Shown one piece after another: positions 13,501 to 24,889 of a stretch of 64,000 bases of DNA. The position numbers were made by a program, and so were the translations under genes. The notes beneath the pieces were generated by a model. That model ran no database searches. It was not told the origin of the DNA and saw only the letters and a list, made by a program, of their open reading frames with translations. Each line of letters begins with the position of its first letter. Within the stretch, counting starts at the first letter, position 1. The stretch comes from Emergomyces orientalis (Eukaryota > Ascomycota > Eurotiomycetes > Onygenales > Ajellomycetaceae), in contig MOWL01000088.1 in the NCBI GenBank assembly GCA_002110485.1, positions 620,001 through 684,000 of the forward strand. Reading direction: 5' to 3'.

Positions 13501-14963
13501 AAACAGCAATGCGGTGTTTCAAACGAGCAATCGAGTTCGAAGCCGGCAATTCCGAATTTTGGAATGCGCTGGGAATAGTTACAACGTCCCTCAGCCCGAA
13601 AGTCGCACAGCATTCATTCGTCCGAAGTCTTCATTTAAACGATAGAAGCCCTCAGGTCTGGACGAATTTAGGTGCACTGTACCTTCTTCACAATGACCAT
13701 GAGCTTGCCAACGAGGCATTTACCAGGGCACAGTCAACAGATCCGGATTTTGCGCATGCTTGGCTTGGACAGGGTCTCCTTGCTCTACTTTTTGGAGACA
13801 CAACGGAAGCCAGAGAACTCTTCACACACGCTTTTGAGCTAGGCAATTCAGCGTTAACATTCCCGAAAAAGCAGTATGCAGTATCTGTGTTTGACCACCT
13901 CATCTCCGACTCCACGTTGCATGTTGATATTCAACAACTCATCCAACCCCTTTTTGCTCTCCACCAACTACATACCCAATCGCCTTCCAACCTTCCATTT
14001 CAACATCTTTCAGCCCTCCTGGCTGAAAGGATGGGAAGTTTTACAGACTCCAATTCCAGCTTCGAAAATGTGTGCTCTGGTATGGAATCAGAGTACGAAA
14101 CGTCAGAGTCAGCGTCGTCATTAGCTCGGTTTGCTCAAGCGAAATCGGATGCCGCCCGAGTACTCCTAGCTCAAATGGACTATGACGGTGCCGTTGACAG
14201 CGCAGAAACTGCTTTAAGCTTATCATCTGAGGGTGGTATAGAAGAATTTGATCCCCTGGCCAATCAAAAGCTACGACTTTCTTCACAACTGACAGCAGGA
14301 CTAGCCTACTTTTACCTCAAGGATATGAACAGGGCAATCGACATGTTCCGTGATGCTTTGCACGAAGCTGACAGTTCACCGGACGTGGTATGCTTACTTG
14401 CTCAAATCTTATGGGCCAAAGGTGGAGAAGAGGAAAGAGAAGCAGCTCGAGTTCAACTTTTGGATTCCATCGAAAAGAATCCAACGCATGTTGGCGCCGT
14501 TACGCTTTTGGGCGTCATAGCCTTGCTGGATGCTGATGAGGATGCAGTAGAAGCAGTCGAATCCGACTTACAAGAGATGCGAACAAGTAACGACGTTGGC
14601 ATCCATGATCGAGCGAAGGTCACAAAACTTCTAGCAAGCATTGCCACGCTTGGACTTGTGAAAGACCCCAGTGTATCGAAAGAGTTGAGGCAGCGTCAAG
14701 AAGCTAACGTGTCTATAATGCTTGCGCCATACCAGCCACAAGGATGGGCTACACTGTCAGCTGCATCTTCAGACCCTTACCCGGCTGAAATGGCGTTGCA
14801 AACGGCATTGCAGAATATCCCACCTAAGGGGACGCTTGATGCAGCAGAGCTGAGTAAATACTACACCCTCACTGGTCGCAGAGATGCCGCGGTTAGAGCG
14901 ATCATGATAGCGCCTTGGAAATCGGATGGTTGGAAAGAACTTACTCACTGCATATCAGAGTAA
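10598..14963 (+). CDS. SKI3: Superkiller protein Ski3 (TPR scaffold of the Ski complex)
   Basis: Tetratricopeptide-repeat scaffold that holds Ski2 helicase and Ski8 and feeds mRNA 3'-5' into the cytoplasmic exosome. Exons 10598-10713, 10774-10974 and 11036-14963 (introns of 60 and 61 bp, both phase 2) encode 1414 residues; yeast Ski3 has 1432. The N-terminus pairs a first TPR (ALKSIRSCLDSGDFEQAAGKARELC) with QNYHGHLFLGLALDKLNNTE, the usual Ski3 opening, completed across intron 1. TPR-like helices with W-LG-F, A--Y--AL patterns recur to the C-terminus, and the family-typical ending with SDGWKELTHCISE is present. The start codon lies 12 bp inside a purine-rich context and is the first Met of the frame. 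The gene converges on RMI1 with only 209 bp between stops. Confidence 0.94.
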
Positions 14964-15172
14964 TTGGGTGGGTGGTAAGCCATCTACCAACGCATGTTTT
15001 TTAGTTAGTTTTGGGCCCATTTCTTTTGAAAAAAGCCGGGGGGGGGGGAATAGGAAACGAAAGAAAAGAAAATAAGAAGTAACAAGAAATAAAGCAAACA
15101 ATCACGCAAAGACAAAAATTATACGCCCACATACCATCAGAGCGTACTCATCCAAATATCTCGGCTTCAAGT

Positions 15173-15955
15173 TCACGTAGCTTCAGCAGCCGCTTGCTCT
15201 TCTAACCTTTCCAATAACCTAGCTTTTCTCCCATCTTTCCACGCCCTATCCAATCCTTCAATCCTCCCTCCAAGTACATTAACACAATCCGGTTCCAGCA
15301 ACAATATCCCTCTCGCTACCACTACATTTTTCACTACCATCTTTGCCCCAATAGGCATCTTCCCAAGCTCAACTTCCCCCACTGGTTTGAATTCGATCGC
15401 AACGGCTCTCGTTCCCTTCGCATCCTGGAGCACTAACCGATGTGGCCCACCACTAGCCGCCGTGGAAGATGATGTATTCCGTGCCCCGGCGGCATTGCTA
15501 TTATTTGCTCCAGATATATTTGCAGAGTTATTAGTGTGGTTACGAGTAGCTGCCACGTCACCTGACTCATCCCGAGTGACAGTTCGTATTATTTCGCGTC
15601 CACGCGTCTCTTCTCCGCGCTCGATCTTTTCAATTGCTTCGACCTGGCTCCAAAGACTGCTGCCTATGTCTTCAATATCAAGTACTTGGAGTGCAAGTGG
15701 GCCGGAGATGAGCCGTTCTTTGACTGTAGGGTCTGAAATGTCCGCTGGGAAGGCTTGGGAGGGACTCGTGATTGCGAGAGACGTTGTGAGGTCAGAGGCA
15801 AGGAGGCGGAATAAGGCTGTCTGGGTGAGAGCAGAGAGGGGGGTGGTTGCCGCACGCTGCGATGAGAGGAATTGAGAGAGCCAGGTATGCGAGATTGGCA
15901 GGGATTTGGTTGCGAGGAGGTGGTTTGATATGTGGGTTCGAGGGTCGGTAGCCAT
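15173..15955 (-). CDS. RMI1: RecQ-mediated genome instability protein Rmi1
   Basis: OB-fold subunit of the Sgs1/BLM-Top3-Rmi1 complex that dissolves double Holliday junctions. One uninterrupted 260-residue frame. The N-terminal part has the LSISHTWLSQFLSS-like helix and an ADISDPTVKERLISGPLALQVL-type segment; the OB-fold stretch PHRLVLQDAKGTRAVAIEF...GAKMVVKNVVVARGILLLEPDCVNVLGG is the strongest family mark. An Asn/Ser/Ala-rich insert (about residues 140-170) splits the fold, as is common in fungal Rmi1. It starts divergently from VPS51 over 366 bp. A long open frame on the opposite strand inside the gene is a shadow. Confidence 0.9.
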   Translation of the reverse strand: MATDPRTHISNHLLATKSLPISHTWLSQFLSSQRAATTPLSALTQTALFRLLASDLTTSLAITSPSQAFPADISDPTVKERLISGPLALQVLDIEDIGSSLWSQVEAIEKIERGEETRGREIIRTVTRDESGDVAATRNHTNNSANISGANNSNAAGARNTSSSTAASGGPHRLVLQDAKGTRAVAIEFKPVGEVELGKMPIGAKMVVKNVVVARGILLLEPDCVNVLGGRIEGLDRAWKDGRKARLLERLEEQAAAEAT

Positions 15956-16321
15956 TTTTCGATTAAATCCAGAACACTTAATTTTTGAGACTGGAAACCT
16001 TTCTTATAAAATTTCTATAGATAATTTGAAATAATATTCAACGTGAGAAATGGCCAACAACACAATGCTGGCGTTAATCAGTGTCTCAGCAAGTGCAGGG
16101 TATTTATTGATGTGTGATGCCCATTGATGACGGACTTGAGGCTGAGTTCTCCACGTTTTGCAGAAAGTGCACGTACCAGTAGCTTAATTCTAAATTTGGC
16201 CTAGCCTACCCTCTGACCTTCCTTCTCCGAATCAGGACAAATAAACATTTCAAATAAGACATTCATATTCCCTTAAAACCTCCCACAACGCCCTCCAAGT
16301 AAGCACACTATATGTATTGTC
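15956..16321. promoter_or_regulatory. Divergent promoter, RMI1 / VPS51
   Basis: A 366-bp space between two divergent ATGs. A TATAAAA-like stretch lies near 16004-16010 on the RMI1 side. No open frame was seen. Confidence 0.5.
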
Positions 16322-17170
16322 ATGTCGACTATATCTTCCCCTCGCCCTTCCATAACATCGGCTCGAACGCCCACACCCACTGGATCTCGTCGCCCGTCTG
16401 TCGAAACTAGCAGTTTGGCGGCGAGCAACACATCAACCCCAACTGCTACCTCTCCATCTCTTGCACAGCGGAGAAATCGAGCTGCGTTACGGGACTATTA
16501 CAACCTGCGGCCCGTCCGCCCCGAATCATCTCAACCGAACCACTCCCGACCACGAAGCACTCCCTCCCTTAGTTTCAGTTCGTACGATGCCACAACCCAC
16601 CCACCCTCCCCCTCAACACACGCCGAACTCGACAACCCCAACTTCGACCCATCCGCTTATATTTCCCACCTGTTATCCACCTCCTCTCTCTCAACGATTC
16701 TCAAGGCGGAAAACTCACTAATCAGCGATATCCGGACGCTTGATGGCGAGCGCAAAGCGCTTGTATATGATAACTACTCGAAGCTGATAAAGGCGGTGGA
16801 GACTATTGGGAAAATGCGGGCTAGTATTGAGGAGAGAGGACAGCCTATGATTATGACAAAGACGCTGGCCCCTGCGGTGGGGTTTGTGGCGGAAACTGCT
16901 GCGACGCTGATTCAGGAGCAGGAGGAATCTGTTCGTGAGCGGGATGATCAGAAGGAGGCGAGTAACGGTGAGGTGAATCAGGAGCGGGAAACTGTGAGGT
17001 GGGTTCTCGCGAGCCCCAAAAGGCTCAAACAGCTTTTGGATGATGGGGAGGGAGAAGAGGCGGAGAGAGACTGGAAGGAGGTAGAAAAATTGTTAGTGAA
17101 ATGGAGGGGGGTGAAAGGGGTTGATGAATTGAGAACGGCTTGTGAGGAAATTATGATGAAAGGAGTATAG
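16322..17170 (+). CDS. VPS51: Vps51, GARP tethering-complex subunit
   Basis: Small subunit of the GARP complex (Vps51-54) that tethers endosome-derived vesicles at the trans-Golgi and binds the SNARE Tlg1. Single exon, 282 residues. After a Ser/Thr/Pro-rich leader comes RRNRAALRDYYNL (about 50-62), the short Tlg1-binding-type motif seen at the front of Vps51. The family core follows: FDPSAYISHLLSTSSLSTILKAENSLISDIRTLDGERKALVYDNYSKLIKAVETIGKM, which is the Vps51/Exo84/Dor1-type helical bundle. The C-terminus is charged and coiled-coil-like. The length suits filamentous-fungal Vps51, which is far shorter than the animal protein. Confidence 0.9.
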   Translation: MSTISSPRPSITSARTPTPTGSRRPSVETSSLAASNTSTPTATSPSLAQRRNRAALRDYYNLRPVRPESSQPNHSRPRSTPSLSFSSYDATTHPPSPSTHAELDNPNFDPSAYISHLLSTSSLSTILKAENSLISDIRTLDGERKALVYDNYSKLIKAVETIGKMRASIEERGQPMIMTKTLAPAVGFVAETAATLIQEQEESVRERDDQKEASNGEVNQERETVRWVLASPKRLKQLLDDGEGEEAERDWKEVEKLLVKWRGVKGVDELRTACEEIMMKGV

Positions 17171-17686
17171 GGTTGGAAAAACAGCCCTTTTGGGTTTACC
17201 GCAACAACGCTAGTCTACAGCCTCCCAGATGGACGCTCTTAATATACTGCTTCCATAGTAGTGAAACCGCGGGCCTAAGATGTCTGATAAGGAGATATAT
17301 AGGTTTCATAAACGGTGTCGATCCGGTAGCTAACTACCAGGGGCGAAGGGAGGGGGGGTGATACGGTATTGACTCGATCACATCAGCACCGGCTCCCAGA
17401 GCCCTCCTGAAGTTAGCTTCACAATAGGTATTAGTCCATCCCGGCATCACTGGATGAGAACTTCATTGGTATGCGTTCTGCATATAACGAACGGCAAACG
17501 TCTCCGAAAACGCTTTATGTGAATTCCATTCATCGAATCAAATGTATATCTCGAGTATCATAGGAGAAAGAAAGCATTTTTCATTACGTTAAGTACCTCG
17601 ACGCGTCACGAACGTCCGTATAGTAGTCCATGTACCCAAAGTTGCTCTTAAATATAACATGATAATATAAACGTAACCCATTCAAT
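17171..17686. other. Convergent intergenic region VPS51 / DUF1917 gene
   Basis: The 3' flanks of two convergent genes. There is a G-run near 17350-17358 and AT-rich sequence towards 17650. No gene or repeat is supported. Confidence 0.55.
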
Positions 17687-18754
17687 CTATCTGTGCGTCC
17701 CCAAAATCTCCCTACTAGAATACATACTCGACTTCAATCCAAACGGATTCCTACCCATAATATCCAAGTAAGTATACGCGTCGCACTTATAGTAAATCGG
17801 TTTCCCTCTTTCACCACTCCAGAAGAGTCCCAATTGCTCCATCCTCACAAGTACCCTCTTAATATCCTGCTTATCGGCAAAGTCCTCCGTATAGACACAA
17901 ATAAGTCTTGGAAGGCCAGCACCATAAGGTCCCGACCCGCTAACATCCGCCTCAACTTTTGCGCCAAAACCCAGCTTTCCACTTGCAGTCGCCTCTGCAA
18001 CTATTCCCCAAACCCTGTCAACCATCCCTACGGATGGGAAAAGCATCCATTTGCCGGACAAGATCTTGTTCGCACGGGCAGCTTCCAGGATCTCTATGTC
18101 GAGCGCACGGCTCTGCATGCTGATTTTATGCTCCAATATGAACTGCGGTTTGTCCCGAAATTCAGTGCGCAGGGTTGTTCGTATATCGTTGAAAGCTTGT
18201 AGGAGCTCTGCACCACGATTTCTGAAGTTGCTAATGTCTTCGCCGGAGTATGGCATTGGATTAGCAATGGCGGGGTTATTGATGTATATCCATTTACCTA
18301 TGGAGGAGGCGGGGGTCGTTTTGGGTGGGAGGCGGGCAAGGAATTGCGAAATGGTTTCTGTTTCCCTACGGTGAGGGCCGAGAGGCGTTGTTTGGCTACG
18401 GTTGTTGATATTATTTTCATTTCCTTTCACTTCTACTTCTTCCTTGGTATCAATGTCCATCATGTCCACGTCCGCGTTCATGTCGCAGTTTCTCTGCAGA
18501 GCAGCTATGGTTGCCAGAGACCTTGGATGTATTGATTTCCAGTAATGGAGTGGGTTGAAACTGGATACTTGCTGTTCAAGCACCGCTACTTCGTCGTCGT
18601 TTCCTGTTAGGCATTATGTTAGCTATCTTCTATTCTGTAATGAGACAGCAGTAAGCCTACAATTCTTACCGTAGAAGCTTGATTCATCAGATATGTAACC
18701 ATCCGCGCTAGCTTTGGGAATTATATCCGCATTCTGTTCTGGCAGGTGTCGCAT
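17687..18754 (-). CDS. DUF1917 / UPF0696 (BLES03-like) protein
   Basis: Exons 18754-18670 and 18603-17687 (66-bp intron, phase 1, CTAAC branch site) give 333 residues. An in-frame stop lies just upstream of the ATG at 18754, so the start is well fixed. The core GKWIYINNPAI, ILSGKWMLFPSVGMVDRVWGIVAEAT and RLICVYTEDFADKQDIKRVLVRMEQLG matches the family of human C11orf68/BLES03, whose fold resembles eIF4E. It ends with YYKCDAYTYLDI in the common pattern. The function is not established. The N-terminal 90 residues are acidic and low-complexity. It diverges from DPH7. Confidence 0.82.
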
Positions 18755-19259
18755 TGGAATGGATGATATCGCCTAGAACGCTAGGACTAGGCATCCGTAC
18801 CAAAATCACGGGGCATCCCAACAATCCTTGTCTGTATGGCTTCTCCAGGTGTTTGTAGCTATGGCGTTGAGCTTCAGGAACCCTGCGCACTGCAAACGCT
18901 AAGTGTAGTTAAACGCTACAAAATGACGCCCCACCAACCCCTAGGTATGGGGCCTAGCATGAAATTTAGTGTTCGGCATTAGTGATAGATAGCTTTGATA
19001 GGTAAGATCTAGCTAGTGCGTGCACAAAGTAGTTATTTGACTTTGACCCTGAAAATTTTATATTCACCTCCTCACCACAACCCATCAGGAACGAGTCAAC
19101 AATGAAATATAAATGCTCCCTTTCAACACTTTATCGTTCGAACCATGTAATTGAGCAGATAACTTCGCATCAACATAGATAAACGTATACCAAATATATA
19201 CCGAGGTGCAAAATTACCGCTTGCATTTATTCCTTTACAATTAGCATTCCAGTCCCACT
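18755..19259. promoter_or_regulatory. Divergent promoter, DUF1917 gene / DPH7
   Basis: A 505-bp space between divergent starts. It is AT-rich near the DPH7 side, with TATA-like ATATATA at 19193-19199. No open frame was seen. Confidence 0.45.
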
Positions 19260-20708
19260 ATGAGCACTATACAAACTCCTCAATCCCTCCATACAACTTT
19301 CCTTGACCAGCCTCCCAGCTGTTTAGAATTCTGCCCAGCAGCGCCTGACTATCTGGTCATCGGAACATATCTCTTATCTGAATTATCCACGGAAAATTCA
19401 ACTGGCACTCAACAAACAAAAACGGGGACCATACAGCTCTTCAAGCTTGATCCCGAATTTTTTCAGCTGTAAGATTTTACGCATACAAATATGTTTATAG
19501 TCTTTCTGTGTATCCATTAATCTTTTGGTGCAAGCTCTTTTACTTATTTTTACATATCATTGCTAACTGGAACGTATAGAACTCAAATCCACATAACATC
19601 ACTCCACCATGCTGTCTTCGACCTTCACTTCTCCCCCCGCGATCCAACTCTTTTCGCGGTTGCCACAAACACAGCATCTGTTTCTTTATACCACCTTGAG
19701 GCCTCACATGAGAATGGGCCATCTTCTTCATTATCAACACCCACCAGCATCGCCCACTTAACCACAATTCCCGTCCATGAAAACCCCAGCATCCCCGCCC
19801 TGTATTTTTCCTGGTTGCCACCACCACACTTAACGGCAGGAAATAAATGTAGTAACGATTATAGCCAATTATCCACCGACGGTTTCGCCGTTTCCTTCTC
19901 AGATGGGCGAGTCTCCATCTTCCACACTAATCCTCCTTCCCACGGCTTCTCTAAAGAATCAATGGCAGAGATAGCGTTGCCAGGTGAGCCCATAGAAGTC
20001 TGGTTCACGACGTTCAATTATGGCATCTCATTATCCGGGGAGAAACGGCTCATGCTATTCTCCGGTGATGATTTTGGCAGCTTGCGTGTGCATGAATTTG
20101 CTGGGGACGAGCACGGAGGCGAGCAAGGTCGAATGTTATGGACTGACGGGCAGTTCCCCACGCAGGCGATGGAGGTCAATATTGGTGGAAGGTATCATGG
20201 AGCAGGGATCACGGCGATTCTGCCCTTATTTACTGAAGGTGGGGAGACGGTGTTGCTTACGGGGAGCTACGATGAATATCTTCGTGTGTATAAGTTTGCG
20301 GGACGGGGGTCGATATTAGCCGAGGAAAGGTTGGGTGGAGGGGTGTGGAGGTTGAAGGTCATTACTGAGGCGAAAAAAGAGCTTTTGGCGGTGGAGGGAT
20401 CCTCGAACATGAGGACAGCACGTTCGTATTTGGTTCTTGCTAGTTGTATGCATGCTGGGGTGAGGATTGTGAAGGTGACTTGCTCTGCTAGTACGGAAGG
20501 TGATGGGCTAGCGGTGGGTAAGTGGGATATTAAAGTCCTGGCACAATTTACGGAACATGAGAGTATGAATTATGCGTCGGATATACGGAGAGGTAGACAA
20601 GTTGGGGGAGGTGGGAATCAAACTGAGGAGGCGAGGGATTCTTCCTTGCTCTGTGTCTCGAGCAGCTTTTATGACAAGAGGATTTGCGTATGGAATGCAA
20701 AAGTGTAG
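19260..20708 (+). CDS. DPH7: Diphthine methyl ester hydrolase Dph7 (WD40)
   Basis: WD-repeat enzyme that demethylates diphthine methyl ester, the step before final amidation in diphthamide synthesis on elongation factor 2. Exons 19260-19468 and 19580-20708 (111-bp intron, phase 2, CTAAC branch site) give 445 residues. Family marks: PPSCLEFCPAAPDYLVIGTY at the front, VFDLHFSPRDPTLFAVAT for the next blade, GAGITAILPLFTEG-type GITAI segment, LLTGSYDEYLRVY near the middle (diagnostic of Dph7/WDR85) and SSFYDKRICVWNA at the end. No signal peptide or membrane segment, so it should be cytosolic. The start ATG is the first in frame. Confidence 0.92.
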
Positions 20709-21064
20709 GAATTGAGAACTGTACTATGTTGCCTCTTGTCACGGCCTGTCTTTTTGATCACGCTGGTATGCGTCTGACACATGGTGGGCGGATTAAGGAA
20801 TATAATAGAGGCCATGAATAGAGGACTTTCATCCGTTATCTATGTGTTGCGATAGAGGAAAAGAAAATGGGAGAAGGAGGGTCGTTTAGTAATCATGATA
20901 ATTAAATGGAAAAGGTCAATCAACGACGTTCAAGACTGCATGCAACGCATTGAACACTCTATGCTCTCTCTAGCATTCGGGGTAAACGCCTAAGATATGA
21001 CAATCCACCAGACAAGCACTAAGAGAGGTGGAGGTTTTGGCAGAGCAAAGAATAACAGCTGTAA
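20709..21064. other. Convergent intergenic region DPH7 / RPN12
   Basis: A 356-bp space of facing 3' flanks. Nothing notable was seen. Confidence 0.55.
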
Positions 21065-22105
21065 CTACACAATCGTCCCCAACTGTTGAGCATAGCTAAT
21101 TCCATTCTCGATAATCGTGCGGCTGGCGCTCGAAGCACTCTCTTCTGAGCCTTGCATCTGTGTCGCTTCCGACTGGGGGAAGTATATTCTCCCATCCCTG
21201 AGAATCCAACCACGAGCTTGTGCAAATTCAACAACATCCCCTTCAGAGTCAAGTTTTAGGACATCTTTGGCGCTAGATATGGAGAGGGATTCGTATGCTT
21301 TTTCAGCGCTCGCGGCCATCCACATTCGGATTGTGCTCAACAGGTCCTGGATATATGATATTAGCAGTGGAACTGTGAGACTAGGAAAAGCGAAGATTCT
21401 CTTCACCCCATTTCCCTTGTCTCTCTCTGTATAAATCACAGGTTAAGGGACGACTTCTAGGAGGTAGATACATACCGGAGAAAATATTTCAAATTCCTCA
21501 GGCAACTTTGCTTGCCCCGACAGCTCCGCCGAATTCGCCTCCCTCCTCGTCTGCTTCTTCAACTGCTCCCACGCCACGTTATACCTTCCGTCTGTCATAC
21601 TGGCCGCTAAGTCAATCGGATATTTAAGTAACGGATCATTCTTGACACTATCCTCATCCACGTCCCTCAGCCCAGCCAAAACAGTATCAAATTCTGTTAT
21701 ATTGCCCTCACTCAGCAGATATACCAGATACAGTGCCGTAATCTTATTTCTTTGGCTGGCGCTCGGGTTTAGGTGCTCTAGCGCGGGATCTTTGGCCATT
21801 TGCAGCGCTTGCTCTTTGTCGTAGAACGGCTTTAGTAGCTTGTAGCTTGTGGTGAAAAGGGCTTGTTTTGTTGGATCATGTTCTCTCAAGTGAAGTGAGG
21901 TGATGGCAGATAGCTCTAAGGCTTCACGGGCTAGGCAAAAGAGCTCGTCATCAATTGAATCGGTTAGGGAAAAAGCCCCAAGTTTGTGAAGAATTGGTGT
22001 TGTTTTCTGGACGAGTTTTTCAGCTTGAGTGAACTGCTTTCTTTCGAGGTTGCTTTTGAACGCGGCGATGAGGTCTAGGAGGTCTAAGAGCTTCTTGTCT
22101 GGCAT
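21065..22105 (-). CDS. RPN12: 26S proteasome lid subunit Rpn12
   Basis: Non-ATPase subunit of the 19S regulatory particle, the last subunit added during lid assembly. Exons 22105-21476 and 21346-21065 join across a 129-bp phase-0 intron to give 303 residues (yeast 274, human about 350). The second exon holds the PCI/CSN8-PSMD8-eIF3K end: STIRMWMAASAEKAYESLSISSAKDVLKLDSEGDVVEFAQARGWILRDGRIYFP is typical of Rpn12. The first exon is all-helical with YLVYLLSEGNITEFDTVLAGL. It lies tandem to and upstream of the sedolisin, with its own 0.8-kb 5' region containing a palindromic E-box. Confidence 0.93.
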
Positions 22106-22939
22106 GATGTGATGAGGGTTGAAACTGCAGTGTGTGGGTCAAAGACGGGAAGGAATATGAGTGTCGACTGAGAATATGGTATAAAACTAACAATGAGGTT
22201 AGAGACGTTGGCGGGGGGTGGATAGTACTATGCAAGGAAACGAGACGGGGAGCTAGATAGAGCAACAAGATAAAGCATCGATGGTCAGGTTGGCGCCGCA
22301 AGAAGGTTTTTCCGTTTGGCCAGTATTATCACGTGATACTACTGCTGTATCTACGAGCTATCCTCCTGTGGGAGCCATGGCCTCCTATTACGGACTAGCG
22401 CCCCGTACACACACATATAGCCACTAGATAGCCACACCAATACAACCACTCAGACGTCCAACACCTCCCGTATGTATTTAGTCGCGAATATGAGGGTATA
22501 TTATTAAATTTACAGTTATTTGGACACTCCAGGTACAGTACCTCGCCATAAGCTTGAATCCTTTTCGCAAGCCGAAAATTGGTCTAATTTACCACCAAAC
22601 TGATTTACGAAAAAGTTTCAAAATTATGGCAAGGCACTGCTAAAATTATTGTTCTCATCCCGCACTCCAACATTACGCTTTTCTTTCCGTGCACTGTTTC
22701 AAAATTAGACATCAATTCCAATTTCATTATTCGACTACACCGCTTGATAGTGCGGGCTCGGCGATTTCATGCTACCCTGGGTTATTTCCCTCAAAGAAAA
22801 TGCAACTGTAATATGCGAAGTCAAATCATGTCCAAAACGCCTCTCTGGGTAAAGAAAAGAAGGTACAATGTTTTTGTCCTCGAAAGAAAAGAAAAATACA
22901 CCAAGAAAAATATGAAAAAAAAAGATGATATAACTCTTC
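22106..22939. other. RPN12 upstream region / sedolisin 3' flank
   Basis: Holds the RPN12 promoter and, at its right end, the 3' flank of the sedolisin gene. The palindromic E-box is listed separately. Short open frames at 22744-23052 (+) are overlaps with the sedolisin 3' end. Confidence 0.55.
22327..22338. promoter_or_regulatory. Palindromic E-box TATCACGTGATA
   Basis: Perfect 12-bp palindrome centred on CACGTG, about 220 bp upstream of the RPN12 ATG. CACGTG cores are bound by bHLH factors such as Cbf1/Pho4-type proteins. Distance and symmetry make a functional site plausible; the factor is not identifiable here. Confidence 0.5.
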
Positions 22940-24889
22940 TCATAAGCCCTTTACTATTTCTGCCAGTACTGCAAAATTTGGAGTACCCAATCCGGTCACA
23001 GGGTCCCATCCAACCGTCGCATTCCACCCGGCTCTGGGAATATATGGCGTAATTAAACCAGAAGTTCTGGCGATGCCGGTACATCCCTCTGAACGACCGT
23101 CGACAATGTCGTTCAACCCGGCTCCCTTAAGGCTGTACAGGAGTGGATTGAGAAATCCAAGCACAGGCTTCCCTTCAGCTAGGCGGATAGAGTTGAGATT
23201 GGCTATAACTGCTGCGAATACGGGTGCGGAGGCGCTGTTGGAATGGTCAGTATGCATGATTTGCAAGGTCTGGATTTGGCGCAGAAGGCAGAAGAGGGGG
23301 AGAAGGGAAAGGAAGATTTAAAGTGATGAAAGGGTGGAACATGTAGAAAGCTCGTGTGAAATAAAGCAGTAAATAAGTTCCACGAACCTCGTTCCTGACG
23401 CATACGTTGGTTCACCGTGATCAACAATGTGAAAGTGTGCTGACTGTGCTGCAACATCTGGAAAAGCACGACCCGCAGGGTTATATAGACCTTCCCATCG
23501 GCTGCCGAGTTGATCCAAGAATACTGAAACAGCATCGTCTTGGTATGCCGGGCGGGCATATCGGTCAGAAAACCCTCCAGAGGAGAAGTACGCTGCAGAT
23601 TCAGGGTTGATTCCTTGGGTTCCACCAACAGAGGTTAAGAAAGGACAAGCCGCTGGAAAAATGGGATCAAATCGTGTTGTGTTTGTACCATCATTAGATT
23701 GACAAGCACTTCCTGGTCCAGAGTCTCCGCTGGCGAATAACACTGATACTCCTCGTGCACCTAGCTGAGCGAACAAATGGCATGTGGAATTTGCGTATTT
23801 TTCCGGCACGTTTCGTTCATTTTCACCGTATGAAGTCGTAAGAATGGCTGGTAACTCCTCATCTGGAAGGGAGAGTAAATAATGCAACTGGTCCAAATAG
23901 GGCTCATTCGTATTGGCATTTTTATCAGGAAGATCTAGATCAGGTATCATTGGGCCGCGCCCTTTGGTGGTGTAATATACCGTGGTTGCGTTGGAAAGGC
24001 CGATTGCGTACTGGACATCCAAGCTGGCTTCCACAGACGACTCGCTTGAGTTTTGAAGGTTCAACCCCCCGTTGATGGAAACAACGTTAAAACAGGACCC
24101 TTTTAGCTCCGGAGCGTACCTTTGAAAGAAGAGACCCAAATCACTATATCTTGCATATTGTTCAAGGTAGCCCGAAATTCCAAGTTTATTGCGAGGATCT
24201 GGGGTAGCCGTAAAGTTTCCCATGTTATATACTTCACGAATGCATTGTGGGGCCATAGCGTGGCTGCAGTTAACTGCGGGGTATTTATCATCAGGTTCCA
24301 GAAGGCGAATAGCACCATTGCGACTGGTATCGGGTTTGGCTTGGCCAAATCTCGTCGTCGGCTGGATCATATGGACGTAAGGGGAAATCTCATAGGGAAC
24401 ACAGTATTGCAGAGTTCGAATTATCCGATCACCGGGAACTTCGTTTGAAAAATAGTAGAACTTCGTTTGAAGCAAACTTTCTGCTTGTGCGACAGAAATT
24501 ATGAAGTTAACCCAGTCGCCATGGTCCTCAATCGCTCTCTTGGAAACACCTCCTCGTTCTAACCATAACAAAATCGACTCTGACACGTGCGGTAATGGTT
24601 TTAGGAGCTGCTTGACTTGATCCCGCTTCATATATTGGCCATAATTCGGGTTTCCGGGTGTAGATAGGTCGAGAACCGTTTGTTCAAACAACCATCCATT
24701 TTCTTGCGTAACAGCAAGTCGAAATTGTATAAGGGTATCGGGGGGAGGTGCTTCTTGCTGGGCCCACCCTGAAGGAATTGAATGGAGCCGTTCTACTATA
24801 TCGCAACTGGCAGGAAGAGAATTCGGGTGAGTGAGGGCGGGTAAAACAACCGCTGCGGCTCCAATGAAGCCTGACAGAAATGAACGCAT
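22940..24889 (-). CDS. Secreted sedolisin / tripeptidyl-peptidase (S53)
   Basis: Acid serine-carboxyl peptidase that removes tripeptides from peptide N-termini outside the cell. Exons 24889-23388 and 23234-22940 (153-bp intron, phase 2) give 598 residues. Signal peptide at residues 1-20 (hydrophobic IGAAAVVLPALTHP). Pro-domain with LAVTQENGWLFEQTVLDLSTPGNPNYGQYM. The catalytic acid pair is Glu287/Asp291 in SVEASLDVQ, the oxyanion Asp lies in ASGDSGPGS, and the nucleophile Ser501 in SGTSASAP has its AGC codon split by the intron. The calcium-site end is DPVTGLGTPNF. Many N-glycosylation sequons are present. Closest to the fungal SedB/SedC group by general look; the subgroup is uncertain. Confidence 0.93.

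Noticed and set aside
15387..15875. 162-codon plus-strand frame inside RMI1
   Set aside because: Antisense shadow of a well-recognised RMI1 frame.
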